Positions 1 through 8,158 of a DNA stretch of 37,265 nt are shown piece after piece. The translations under genes were made by a program, and so were the position numbers. The stretch is from JAZTZP01 sp045637525 (GTDB lineage Bacteria; Bacillota; Clostridia; UBA1381), in the NCBI GenBank assembly GCA_045637525.1, contig JAZTZP010000021.1, positions 1 to 37,265 of the forward strand, in the 5' to 3' direction. The notes under the pieces are model-generated. The model was not told the DNA's origin. It worked only from the letters and a program-made list of their open reading frames with translations, and searched no databases. Position 1 is the stretch's first letter, and each line of letters starts with the position of its first letter.

Positions 1-22
1 AAATTAACATATTTAAGGAACA

Positions 23-70
23 ATCCCTCCACCGCAAGCGGTCCCCCTCCCTTTAGGCAAGGGAGGCTTA
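23..70 (+). repeat. Intergenic palindromic repeat, copy 1
   Basis: Layout is ATCCCTCC, then a short hairpin ACCGC-AA-GCGGT (31-42), then a second hairpin CCTCCCTT-TAGGC-AAGGGAGG (46-66). The same layout, with a different first hairpin, recurs in inverted orientation at 37180-37230. The second hairpin is identical in both copies, so this is a dispersed repeat and not a chance terminator. It could also terminate transcription entering from the left. Function unknown. Confidence 0.75.
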
Positions 71-124
71 TGTAAACCGATTGCTAATTGCTTTTTATAG
101 TTATTGAAAATTTAAATTCATGCA

Positions 125-142
125 GATAAACTATAATTTATC
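125..142 (+). repeat. 18-bp motif GATAAACTATAATTTATC
   Basis: A near-palindrome (GATAAA/TTTATC arms) that recurs, exactly or nearly so, at 8420-8437, 9181-9198, 29663-29680, 29684-29697 (partial) and 37125-37140, always between genes or at a gene's very end. Three copies are edges of larger repeat structures. Confidence 0.7.
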
Positions 143-194
143 TTGTTGTTAACACTATTCTGTTCAAAAAACGTGGAATTTTACGGAATGACAG

Positions 195-223
195 TTGACT
201 TTTTTTGTGTTGTATGGTATAAT
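195..223 (+). promoter_or_regulatory. Sigma-A promoter of the phosphate transporter gene
   Basis: TTGACT (195-200), a 17 bp spacer and TATAAT (218-223). The start codon is 50 bp further on, preceded by GTGGAGGGC. Apart from this promoter and the two repeats, I see nothing in bases 1-273. Confidence 0.8.
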
Positions 224-273
224 ATACTAAGGCAGTATGCAAAAAAATTATAAAAATATATGTGGAGGGCATA

Positions 274-2031
274 ATGGATATTTTTACTGTTTTAAGTTTA
301 ATCGGAGGTCTTGCGCTGTTTCTTTACGGTATGGATCTTATGGGGGATAGTCTTAAGAAACTTGCCGGGGGTAAGCTGGAATCTATTCTTGCAAGGCTTA
401 CTTCAACTAAGCTGAGAGGTTTTTTGCTTGGATTGGTAGTAACTGCGATTATACAGTCTTCATCGGCAACAACGGTTATGATGGTAGGTTTTGTTAACTC
501 GGGTATCATGAAGCTCGGACAGACTATCAGCATAATTATGGGTGCAAACATTGGTACGACTGTTACATCGTGGATTTTAAGTACTGCCGGTATTGACGGA
601 ACGGCGGTGTTGATAAAGCTGTTTAAGCCTGAATCTTTCACGCCTGTACTTGCGGCAGTCGGTTTTATAATGACTGCTGTTGCAAAGGATGACAGGAAAA
701 GAAATACAGGAACAATACTCATCGGCTTTGCAGTTCTGATGTTTGGTATGGAGGCTATGAGCTCTTCTGTTGAGGGACTGAGGGATAACGAGACGTTTAC
801 AGGAATGCTTACTATGTTTTCTAATCCGATTATGGGTATTTTGGTTGGTACTCTGTTTACTGCGGTTATACAGTCTTCATCGGCATCTGTCGGTGTTTTG
901 CAGGCGTTGGCACTTTCCTGTGTAATTCCGTATTCGACAGCAATTCCTGTAATACTCGGTCAGAACATCGGAACAACTATCACGCCTATTATTTCATCAA
1001 TAAGCGGAAATACGGAGTCGAAGCGGGTCGCTTTTACTTGTCTTTATATAAAGATGATTGGTGTTGTAGTTATTGCCGGCTCATTCTATTTATTGAACCG
1101 GATTATCGGATTTGAGTTTATGAGTGAGAGTGTGAGTGCATTTAATATCGCAGTTATACATACATTGTTTAATATATTATCTACTATTGTGCTTTTGCCG
1201 TTTTGTTCAGCAATTGAAAAGCTTGCTGTTAAGACTATTAAAGGCGGGAAGAATGAACGTGAGTTTGATGTATTTGATGCACTTGACGACAGATTTCTGG
1301 ATATGCCGGGGTTTGCTGTTGAAAAGTGTAAAGAGCTTGTATGCGATATGACAAATATTTCGGTGGAGGCGTTTGAAAAAGCTACCGGTCTTTTGAAAGA
1401 GTTTGATAGGGAGCTGTTTGAAGAAATTAAAAATCTTGAAGCACGTATTGATAAATATGAAGATAAAACAAGTACATATTTAATTAAAATTGCTTCAAAT
1501 CAGATGTCTTCTAAAGAAAGTAAGGTTGTAACCGAGTTACTACATTGTATTGGTGACATTGAAAGAATTTCTGACCATGCGCTTAATATTGCAGAAACTG
1601 CGAAAGAGGTGCATGATAAGAAAATTACATTCTCGGATAAAGCAAAAACTGATATTTCTGTTATAACGGCTGCTGTATCTGAAATCCTTGAGCTCGCAAG
1701 ACTGTCGCTTGTTAATGATGATCTGGATATTGCAAGACGTGTAGAACCTCTTGAACAGGTTATAGACAGACTCAACAGAAAGATTAAAAATGGTCACATT
1801 TCAAGACTCAGACAGGGCGATTGCACTATGGAGCTTGGATTTATCCTTTCGGATCTTCTCACAAATTACGAGAGAGTGGCAGATCATTGTTCGAATATTG
1901 CAGTATGCTTTATCGAAATCGCTCATGACTCGTTTGAGACTCATGAATATTTAAATCAGCTTAAATCCGGTGGGGAAGCTGAGTTTGGCGAAATGTATGA
2001 AACATATAAGAAAAAGTATTATATTGAGTAA
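274..2031 (+). CDS. Na+/phosphate cotransporter family protein with C-terminal PhoU domain
   Basis: Predicted sodium-coupled phosphate importer of the NptA/YjbB type in the cytoplasmic membrane. The N-terminal ~310 residues are hydrophobic and hold two inverted Na/Pi-cotransporter repeats; each carries the hallmark QSSSA (IIQSSSATT and VIQSSSASV) followed by GxNIGTT (GANIGTTVTS and GQNIGTTITP). Residues ~350-560 are a helical PhoU-like domain with two paired E-RISDHALNIAE / ERVADHCSNIA metal-binding motifs. At 585 residues it has the usual two-domain length. I start at the ATG at 274, seven bases after GGAGG, not at the in-frame GTG at 262 that lies within the ribosome site. The family can also export phosphate, so direction is inferred. 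No pho genes are adjacent. Confidence 0.9.
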   Translation: MDIFTVLSLIGGLALFLYGMDLMGDSLKKLAGGKLESILARLTSTKLRGFLLGLVVTAIIQSSSATTVMMVGFVNSGIMKLGQTISIIMGANIGTTVTSWILSTAGIDGTAVLIKLFKPESFTPVLAAVGFIMTAVAKDDRKRNTGTILIGFAVLMFGMEAMSSSVEGLRDNETFTGMLTMFSNPIMGILVGTLFTAVIQSSSASVGVLQALALSCVIPYSTAIPVILGQNIGTTITPIISSISGNTESKRVAFTCLYIKMIGVVVIAGSFYLLNRIIGFEFMSESVSAFNIAVIHTLFNILSTIVLLPFCSAIEKLAVKTIKGGKNEREFDVFDALDDRFLDMPGFAVEKCKELVCDMTNISVEAFEKATGLLKEFDRELFEEIKNLEARIDKYEDKTSTYLIKIASNQMSSKESKVVTELLHCIGDIERISDHALNIAETAKEVHDKKITFSDKAKTDISVITAAVSEILELARLSLVNDDLDIARRVEPLEQVIDRLNRKIKNGHISRLRQGDCTMELGFILSDLLTNYERVADHCSNIAVCFIEIAHDSFETHEYLNQLKSGGEAEFGEMYETYKKKYYIE

Positions 2032-2068
2032 ATATACATCATTCGTTTTTTCGGGAGGCGTTATATAA

Positions 2069-2944
2069 ATGAAAAAAAGTGCATTTATATATGTTGTTAC
2101 AGCTGGAATTTTATGGGGTACATCCGGGATATTCTTCAATTTGCTGAAGCCTTTCGGATTTACTCCGATGCAAATGACTGCTATGCGAGGAATTATTTCC
2201 GGAATTGTATTGGTGTGTTATGCATTAATCTGTAACAGAGAATTATTCAGAGTAAGCCTCAAAGAGTTTGTTATATTCGCTTGCAGCGGTGTGTCGATAT
2301 TGTGTACCGGGGGTTGCTACTTTTCTGCAATACAGGCGTCGTCGGTTTCTACTGCGGTAATATTAATGTATACGTCGCCTGTGCTTGTTATGATATATTC
2401 GGTTGCTTTTTTAGGAGAGAAGCTTAATGTTTTGAAAATTGTATCTGTGTTGCTTATGGTTGTCGGATGCGCTCTTGTGGCAGGTATTACAGGAGGTATG
2501 AGGTTTAGCTTTTACGGGATTTTACTCGGACTGGGAGCAAGTGTTTCATACAGTGCTTATAATATATTTACGAAAATAGAGATGATGCATAAATGTAGTT
2601 CATTATCTGCAACACTGTATTGCTTTATTGTTATGGCGATTGCTTCTTTTTTCGTTTCAGATCCGGTAGAGATTGTAAATATTACAGCACAAAACCCGGT
2701 TGCCGTTATACCGCTTATGCTCGGTATAGGAATTTGCACAGGTATTTTGCCGTATTTTTTCTACACTCTGGCTTTGAGAGATATTCCGGCCGGAACTGCT
2801 TCGTCGCTCAGTATTATAGAGCCTATGTCTGCTACCGTGTTTAGCATGGTGTTTTTTCAGGAGAAAATAGGTTTTGCGGCTGCTTGCGGAATAATTCTTA
2901 TCCTGGTGGCGGTTTTTATACTTAACCGAAGTGATGATGTGTGA
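2069..2944 (+). CDS. EamA/DMT-family transporter
   Basis: Membrane transporter of the drug/metabolite superfamily, 291 residues, with about ten hydrophobic segments arranged as two EamA repeats. The N-terminus has the typical AGILWGTSGIFFNLL and the second repeat has GASVSYSAYNIFTKI; the loop MYTSPVLVMIYSVAFLGEKL and the late EPMSATVFSMVFFQEKI are the paired E-P/E-K signatures of the fold. Substrate is not predictable; family members export amino acids, nucleosides or metabolites. It starts 37 bp after the phosphate transporter behind TCGGGAGGCG, without a clear promoter of its own, so it is probably cotranscribed. The hairpin at 2981 ends the unit. Confidence 0.88.
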   Translation: MKKSAFIYVVTAGILWGTSGIFFNLLKPFGFTPMQMTAMRGIISGIVLVCYALICNRELFRVSLKEFVIFACSGVSILCTGGCYFSAIQASSVSTAVILMYTSPVLVMIYSVAFLGEKLNVLKIVSVLLMVVGCALVAGITGGMRFSFYGILLGLGASVSYSAYNIFTKIEMMHKCSSLSATLYCFIVMAIASFFVSDPVEIVNITAQNPVAVIPLMLGIGICTGILPYFFYTLALRDIPAGTASSLSIIEPMSATVFSMVFFQEKIGFAAACGIILILVAVFILNRSDDV

Positions 2945-2980
2945 GTTTTTTTGAAAATATATAAAGATAACAAATAAGCG

Positions 2981-3009
2981 GAGGTGCTGCTGATTGAGCA
3001 CCTCTTTTT
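2981..3009 (+). terminator. Rho-independent terminator after the EamA gene
   Basis: GAGGTGCT (2981-2988), an 8-base loop, AGCACCTC (2997-3004), then TTTTT. It lies between convergent genes; on the minus strand no T-run follows, so it mainly serves the plus strand. Confidence 0.85.
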
Positions 3010-3022
3010 AGTATGCTTAATC

Positions 3023-3907
3023 CTAAGATTTAAGCCGCATTTTATATTGTTTTGGAGATATGCTTTTAATTTTTTTGAATTGTTGTATGAAATAACTTGT
3101 TGTTGCATATCCGGTATAAAGACCTATTTCGGTTATATTCATGTCGGTTGTGAGAAGAAGTTTTTCGGCTTCGTAAATTCTTAGCTGATTTAAGTAATCG
3201 CTGAAGCTCGTTGAGAACACACTCTTAAAGGATCGGGAAAAATAGCTGTAACTCATGTTGCAAAGTGTTGCCATGTTTTCGGCAGATATATTTTCTCCGA
3301 AGTTTGCCCGTATATATTCAATTGCAGGATATAGACGCTCGGCGAGTGCTTCGGTTCCGAAAACGATATTATATGTATTGCCCATAGTTTTCCAGTATCT
3401 TACAATCCACAGAAATATACGGCATATGTCTGATGTCATTGCAAGCTCATATCCGTAGTCCATTGTAATATATTCGTGAAATATATTTTTTATAAGATTT
3501 GGTACATCTGAATTTTCAAGCTCGGCTTTTCTGAAAAGTTTCTGAGAAGTGGTGTTTTCGACCATAAATGCCAGCAGAAGCTTCATTTCATAAAAGTCCT
3601 GAGTTGAATTGTATAATATTTCAGGTTCAATTCGCAGTGTAATATATTTTCCCATAGCATTATCTGTGTGAACGACCTTGTGTACTTCACCGGAGGATAT
3701 GAGAATCATATCACCTTTGCAGAAGGGGAACTCAGAATCTGTAAGAAATGCTCTGAAATTACCTTCGGTGCAATACAGTATTTCAATGTAGCTGTGGTAA
3801 TGAGGAGACGCTGTTACAACGGGAAAATCTATTTCCGTATTATGACACACAATTTTTTTAGGTACACCGTTTACATATGGCTTATTTTCCAGATAACCGG
3901 GTTTCAT
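3023..3907 (-). CDS. AraC-family transcriptional regulator
   Basis: A 294-residue regulator with an N-terminal cupin sensing domain (SPHYHSYIEILYCTEG, then FCKGDMILISSGEVHKV, the usual metal- or sugar-binding beta-barrel pattern) and a C-terminal double helix-turn-helix from about residue 195: AENMATLCNMSYSYFSRSFK and ITEIGLYTGYATTSYFIQQF, ending with the signature KKIKSISPKQYK. It starts at an ATG behind AGGTGA. It is divergent from the oxidoreductase/ThuA cluster at 4084, and such regulators usually control the divergent sugar genes, here inferred as an activator responding to a carbohydrate. The 176 bp divergent region contains a minus-strand TATAAT-like box (3960-3965) but no convincing -35. 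Confidence 0.9.
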   Translation of the reverse strand: MKPGYLENKPYVNGVPKKIVCHNTEIDFPVVTASPHYHSYIEILYCTEGNFRAFLTDSEFPFCKGDMILISSGEVHKVVHTDNAMGKYITLRIEPEILYNSTQDFYEMKLLLAFMVENTTSQKLFRKAELENSDVPNLIKNIFHEYITMDYGYELAMTSDICRIFLWIVRYWKTMGNTYNIVFGTEALAERLYPAIEYIRANFGENISAENMATLCNMSYSYFSRSFKSVFSTSFSDYLNQLRIYEAEKLLLTTDMNITEIGLYTGYATTSYFIQQFKKIKSISPKQYKMRLKS

Positions 3908-4083
3908 AGTTTTTCACCTGACCTTCAATGACAAAATATTGATATTTTTTTATAGAATTATTATATCACATTTTTTATAAAAATGCTATACTGAATTTGA
4001 AAATAGTTATTGTAAAATTAAACAAAAAAATACGGCGTGTTTTTATCACGACCGACAAAATAATTAAAAAGGAGATGTTTTAA

Positions 4084-5169
4084 ATGGAAAGAGAAGTAAG
4101 AGTAGGTATTATCGGCTGTGGTGGTATCGCAAACGGAAAGCATATGCCTTCTTTAAAAAAGGTTGAAAATGTAAAGATGGTTGCATTCTGTGATATTATC
4201 CCGGAGCGTGCTGAAAAGGCAGCAGCGGAGTATGGAACAGAGGACGCTAAGGTTTATACTGACTACAAAGAAATGATACAAAAGGAAAATCTTGAAGTGG
4301 TACATGTTTGTACGCCTAACAGAGATCATGCGCCGATAACAATTTATGCACTTGAGAATGACTGTCATGTTATGTGTGAAAAGCCAATGGCTAAGACATA
4401 CGCTGATGCAAAGGCGATGCTTGAAGCATATAAGAAGTCGGGAAAGAAGCTTACAATTGGTTATCAGAACAGATTCAGACCGGACAGTACATATCTTAAG
4501 AAGGCTTGCCAGAGAGGCGATCTCGGTGAGATTTACTATGCAAAGGCTCACGCTGTAAGAAGACGTGCTGTTCCGACTTGGGGAGTATTCCTTGATGAAG
4601 ATGCACAAGGTGGCGGTCCGCTTATCGATATCGGAACGCACGCACTTGACCTTACATTATGGTGCATGGACAACTATAAGCCGAAGAGTGTAAAGGGAAG
4701 TGTATTCAAAAAGCTTGGCGACCAGACAGAAACAGGAAATGCATGGGGCGACTGGGATCCGAAGGAGTATACTGTTGAGGATTCAGCATTCGGTTTCATT
4801 CAGATGGAAGATGGTGCTACAATTATCCTTGAGAGCAGCTGGGCGCTTAATACTCTTGACTCAAAAGAAGCTAAATGTACTCTTTGCGGAACAAAGGCAG
4901 GAGCTGATATGGAGGATTCTTTAAGAATTAACTCAACAGATTTCGGTAAGCTTACAACTCTTAAGCCATCTTTAGGCGCAGAGGGTGTTGATTTCTATGA
5001 CGGAAAAGCAGAAAGTGCGGCGGACATTGAGGCAAGACAATGGATAGATGCTGTTGTAAATGATAAAGAGCCTGTTGTTAAGCCGGAGCAAGCTATCGTT
5101 GTTACACAGATTCTTGAAGCAATATATGAAAGCGCAAAGACAGGGAAAGAGGTAATTTTAAATGATTAA
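4084..5169 (+). CDS. Gfo/Idh/MocA-family NAD(P)-dependent oxidoreductase (first copy)
   Basis: Sugar or cyclitol dehydrogenase, 361 residues, cytoplasmic. The N-terminal Rossmann domain has GIIGCGGIANGKHMPSL, followed by the family's catalytic lysine motif CEKPMAKTYADAK (~residues 98-110). The C-terminal alpha/beta domain has GGPLIDIGTHALDLTLWCM, with the conserved D and H of the active site. First gene of a four-gene set, behind AAAAAGGAGATG. It overlaps the ThuA gene by 8 bp, implying translational coupling. Members oxidise hydroxyls on sugars such as inositol or glucosides, or reduce the corresponding keto sugars; substrate cannot be read from the sequence. Confidence 0.92.
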   Translation: MEREVRVGIIGCGGIANGKHMPSLKKVENVKMVAFCDIIPERAEKAAAEYGTEDAKVYTDYKEMIQKENLEVVHVCTPNRDHAPITIYALENDCHVMCEKPMAKTYADAKAMLEAYKKSGKKLTIGYQNRFRPDSTYLKKACQRGDLGEIYYAKAHAVRRRAVPTWGVFLDEDAQGGGPLIDIGTHALDLTLWCMDNYKPKSVKGSVFKKLGDQTETGNAWGDWDPKEYTVEDSAFGFIQMEDGATIILESSWALNTLDSKEAKCTLCGTKAGADMEDSLRINSTDFGKLTTLKPSLGAEGVDFYDGKAESAADIEARQWIDAVVNDKEPVVKPEQAIVVTQILEAIYESAKTGKEVILND

Positions 5170-5878
5170 GGTTACAGTATGGAATGAATATAAGCACGAA
5201 AAAACAGAGGAAAAGGTAAGAGAATTATATCCTGAAGGTATTCATGAGTATATCAAGTCTTTTCTTGATACTGAAGAGGATATGGAAGTAAGAACAGCAA
5301 CTCTTGATATGCCTGAATGCGGACTTACCGATGAAGTGTTAAAGGATACAGACGTACTTCTCTGGTGGGGGCATATGGGGCATCATGAAGTTCCTGATGA
5401 AATTGCAGAAAAGGTAGCGCAACAGGTTCTTATGGGTATGGGACTTATAGTCCTTCATTCGGGACATCATTCAAAGGTATTTAAGAAGCTGATGGGTACA
5501 ACATGTAATCTTTATTGGCGTGATGGCGACCGTGAACGTGTATGGTGCATAAATCCGTCACATCCTATTGCACAGGGAGTTCCTCGTCAGTTTGAAATTC
5601 CGATAGAGGAAATGTACGGCGAGCCTTTTGATATTCCGCATCCCGATGAGATGATTTTCATGGGTTGGTTTGCCGGCGGAAATGTATTCCGTTCAGGTGT
5701 TACATATAAGAGAGGTAACGGAAAGATTTTCTATTTCCAGCCGGGGCATGAAGGTAATCCTACATATCACATGGAAATTGTTCAGAAGATTATAAAGAAT
5801 GCCATTCGCTGGGCAAAGAGTGATTATCGGGTTGATGAACTCGTTTGTCCGCACGAAAAAGAGGCTCTTGAACAATAA
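5162..5878 (+). CDS. ThuA-like protein (trehalose-utilization family)
   Basis: A 238-residue protein of the ThuA superfamily, which has a class I glutamine-amidotransferase-like fold but no amidotransferase role. Visible features are the N-terminal strand VTVWNEYKHEKT, the DVLLWWGHMGHHEV segment, GLIVLHSGHHSKVFKKLMGT in the position of the nucleophile elbow, and NPSHPIAQGVP, typical of the family. In rhizobia ThuA and a Gfo/Idh partner act on keto-disaccharides. Here the start overlaps the upstream Gfo/Idh gene, so the two products very likely act together. The exact reaction is unknown. Confidence 0.85.
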   Translation: MIKVTVWNEYKHEKTEEKVRELYPEGIHEYIKSFLDTEEDMEVRTATLDMPECGLTDEVLKDTDVLLWWGHMGHHEVPDEIAEKVAQQVLMGMGLIVLHSGHHSKVFKKLMGTTCNLYWRDGDRERVWCINPSHPIAQGVPRQFEIPIEEMYGEPFDIPHPDEMIFMGWFAGGNVFRSGVTYKRGNGKIFYFQPGHEGNPTYHMEIVQKIIKNAIRWAKSDYRVDELVCPHEKEALEQ

Positions 5879-5894
5879 AATTTTTAAATATCTA

Positions 5895-5923
5895 TTGACA
5901 AATTCATAAAAATATGAGATAAT
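5895..5923 (+). promoter_or_regulatory. Sigma-A promoter upstream of the TIM-barrel gene
   Basis: TTGACA (5895-5900), 17 bp, GATAAT (5918-5923). Transcription would start near 5930, leaving an untranslated leader of about 125 nt before the ATG at 6055. Confidence 0.8.
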
Positions 5924-5949
5924 ATAGTAGTGATAGAATATTGAGGGGT

Positions 5950-6012
5950 ACCGGGCCGCAGATGCGGTTCGGTTTGCCTGCGTTTTAAGAGTGTGGTTTT
6001 TGTAATACTCTT
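5950..6012 (+). promoter_or_regulatory. Structured 5' leader with two hairpins
   Basis: Hairpin 1 pairs ACCGGGCCGC (5950-5959) with GCGGTTCGGT (5964-5973) across loop AGAT: ten pairs, two of them G-U. Hairpin 2 pairs AAGAGT (5987-5992) with ACTCTT (6007-6012). The GC-rich stem stands out in AT-rich surroundings. I recognise no riboswitch family and see no clean U-tract after hairpin 1; it could be an attenuator, mRNA stabiliser or protein site. Confidence 0.5.
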
Positions 6013-6054
6013 TATAATGGCAACTAAATTTAATTAAGAGAGGAATGAATATTT

Positions 6055-7020
6055 ATGAATTTAAGCGTAATGTCTCCGGTTTTAAACGGAAGAAGTCTTG
6101 AAGATTCAATAAAATATCTCAGCAGTCTCGGAGTAGACAGCTTAGAGCTTGGTGCCGGCGGTTATCCCGGAAAGGCACATATGGATGCGGCAGATTTTCT
6201 TGCACATCCGGAAAAAATAGAAGAGCTTAAGAATATTTTAAATAAGTATAATATGAAGTTATCGGCAATTGCTTGTCATGGAAATCCTGTTCATCCGAAC
6301 AAGGAAGAAGCAAAGCGTTTCCATGATGATTTTGTTGCTGCAATGAAGGTTGCAGTTGCTTTGGGTGTTGAAACAATAATCGGTTTTTCGGGATGCCCGG
6401 GCGATTGTGCTGAATCAAAAAATCCTAACTGGGTAACTTGTGCATGGCCATCGGAATATCTTGATATTCTCGACTGGCAGTGGAATGAAGTTATAATTCC
6501 TTACTGGAAAGAGACTGCGGCACTTGCAAAGGAAATCGGAATAAAGAAGATAGCTTTTGAAATGCATCCCGGATTTTGCGTATATAATCCTAAGACATTG
6601 CTTAAGCTTCGTGAGGCTGTTGGCGATATTATAGGTGCAAACTTCGATCCGAGTCATCTTTACTGGCAGGGAATAGACCCTGTTGAGGCTATTAAGTACT
6701 TGAAGGGTGCAATTTATCATTTCCATGCAAAAGACACAAAGATAGATCCGGCAAACACAGCAGTAAACGGTGTGCTTGACACAGGTAACTATGGCGATAT
6801 ACTCGGCAGAAGCTGGGTGTTCAGAACAGTTGGCTACGGACACAATGCAAGCGATTGGAACAATATGATTAGTGCGTTAAAGTCAGTTGGCTATGATGGT
6901 GCTATCAGTATTGAACATGAAGATGCTCTTATGTCACCGACAGAAGGTCTTGAAAAGGCTATTAAGTTCCTTAAAAATGTTTTAATATATGAAACAGCAG
7001 GAGAAATGTGGTGGGCATAA
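6055..7020 (+). CDS. Sugar phosphate isomerase/epimerase-like TIM-barrel protein
   Basis: A 321-residue protein of the xylose-isomerase-like (AP endonuclease 2) superfamily. The barrel's metal ligands can be placed: E in KIAFEMHPGF, D and H in NFDPSHLYWQG, H in IYHFHAKDT and E in AISIEHEDAL. The long insert around CPGDCAESKNPNWVTCAWP and a C-terminal FRTVGYGHNASDW are typical of the subfamily that accompanies Gfo/Idh enzymes in sugar catabolic clusters. Expected chemistry is metal-dependent isomerisation, epimerisation or enolisation of a (keto)sugar. It has its own promoter at 5895 and ribosome site GAGAGGAATG; its stop codon overlaps the next start by one base. Confidence 0.9.
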   Translation: MNLSVMSPVLNGRSLEDSIKYLSSLGVDSLELGAGGYPGKAHMDAADFLAHPEKIEELKNILNKYNMKLSAIACHGNPVHPNKEEAKRFHDDFVAAMKVAVALGVETIIGFSGCPGDCAESKNPNWVTCAWPSEYLDILDWQWNEVIIPYWKETAALAKEIGIKKIAFEMHPGFCVYNPKTLLKLREAVGDIIGANFDPSHLYWQGIDPVEAIKYLKGAIYHFHAKDTKIDPANTAVNGVLDTGNYGDILGRSWVFRTVGYGHNASDWNNMISALKSVGYDGAISIEHEDALMSPTEGLEKAIKFLKNVLIYETAGEMWWA

Positions 7021-8084
7021 TGAAGATTTATAAAGCGGCTTTAATTGGATATGGCGGTATGGCAGGCAACCATGAAAAGGTTATGCGTGTAGATTATGAG
7101 CGTATGAAGCTTAAGGGTATATACGACATCAGGGAAGAAAGAGGTCAGGTGGCGAAAGAGCAGGGATACTATGTATATTCTTCGAGAGAAGAAGTTTTAT
7201 CCGACCCGGAAATTGATGTTGTAATAGTTGCGGCAACTAATGAGGTTCATAAAGAAATCGTAATTGATGCACTTCGTGCCGGCAAGCATGTGATATGTGA
7301 AAAACCGGTAACGATGTCTTCGGCAGAGCTTGAAGAAATCATGGAAGTTTCAAAGGAATGCCCCGGTGTATTCACGATAGACCAGAACAGACGTACAAAC
7401 AAGGATTTTGTGCTTATGCGCCGTAAGGTAGAAGAGGGTCTTATCGGCAAGCCGTATGTTATAGAATCAAGAGTTGAAGGCTCAAGAGGTGTACCGGCAG
7501 GCTGGAGAACTTTGCCGAAACAAGGCGGCGGAATGATGCTTGACTGGGGAGTACATCTTATAGATCAGCTTATGTATATGTATGACGACAAGGTTGTTGA
7601 TGTGTATTGCAAGATGTTTAGTATACACTATCCCGAGGTTGATGATAATTTCAGATTAACCATGACTTTTGAAAGCGGTCTTGTTGCACATATCGAAGTT
7701 TCAACAAATAACTACATAACACATCCTCGCTGGTATGTTTTAGGTGAAGACGGTACATTACAGATAGATGACTGGGGCTGTGAAGGTAAGATAGTACGTT
7801 GCAAGGATAAGGAAAATATCTGGGGCGAGCAGATTGTTATGACAAAGGCAGGCCCGACAAAGACAATGGCACCAAGAAGTCCTGAGTCGACAGATGTTAT
7901 AGAGCTTTCCGAGCCGGAAGGGGTTATTGATAACTTAACAGTAGTTTACAACCAGCTTCTTGATGCAGTTGAAGGAAAAGCAGAGCTGACTATTAAACCT
8001 GAACAGGCTCTTAGAGTTATGAAGGTAATGGAAGCGGCTTTTGAATCGCACAAAAAGAGCGAAGTTATTAAAGTTAATATTTAA
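7020..8084 (+). CDS. Gfo/Idh/MocA-family oxidoreductase (second copy)
   Basis: A second Gfo/Idh enzyme, 354 residues, clearly divergent from the one at 4084. Rossmann motif AALIGYGGMAGNHEKVM, catalytic-lysine motif CEKPVTMSSAELEEIM, and C-terminal GGGMMLDWGVHLIDQLMYM. I start at the ATG at 7020, which overlaps the upstream TAA (TAATG) and lies just after GGTGGG, in preference to the GTG at 7008. Tight coupling to the isomerase gene suggests consecutive reactions. Two Gfo/Idh enzymes in one cluster fit an oxidise/re-reduce cycle through a keto-sugar. A terminator follows at 8091. Confidence 0.92.
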   Translation: MKIYKAALIGYGGMAGNHEKVMRVDYERMKLKGIYDIREERGQVAKEQGYYVYSSREEVLSDPEIDVVIVAATNEVHKEIVIDALRAGKHVICEKPVTMSSAELEEIMEVSKECPGVFTIDQNRRTNKDFVLMRRKVEEGLIGKPYVIESRVEGSRGVPAGWRTLPKQGGGMMLDWGVHLIDQLMYMYDDKVVDVYCKMFSIHYPEVDDNFRLTMTFESGLVAHIEVSTNNYITHPRWYVLGEDGTLQIDDWGCEGKIVRCKDKENIWGEQIVMTKAGPTKTMAPRSPESTDVIELSEPEGVIDNLTVVYNQLLDAVEGKAELTIKPEQALRVMKVMEAAFESHKKSEVIKVNI

Positions 8085-8090
8085 AGTAAA

Positions 8091-8118
8091 ACAGCACCTC
8101 AAATTAGGTGCTGTTTTT
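8091..8118 (+). terminator. Terminator of the sugar-enzyme cluster
   Basis: ACAGCACCT (8091-8099), loop CAAATT, AGGTGCTGT (8106-8114), then a T-run. Confidence 0.88.
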
Positions 8119-8158
8119 CGGATTTTAACTCATATTTGATTTCATAATAAAAAGTAGT

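Noticed and set aside
3960..3992. Promoters in the AraC / Gfo-Idh divergent region
   Set aside because: TATAAT-like boxes occur on both strands, but no -35 at 16-18 bp spacing convinced me; an activator-dependent promoter is possible.
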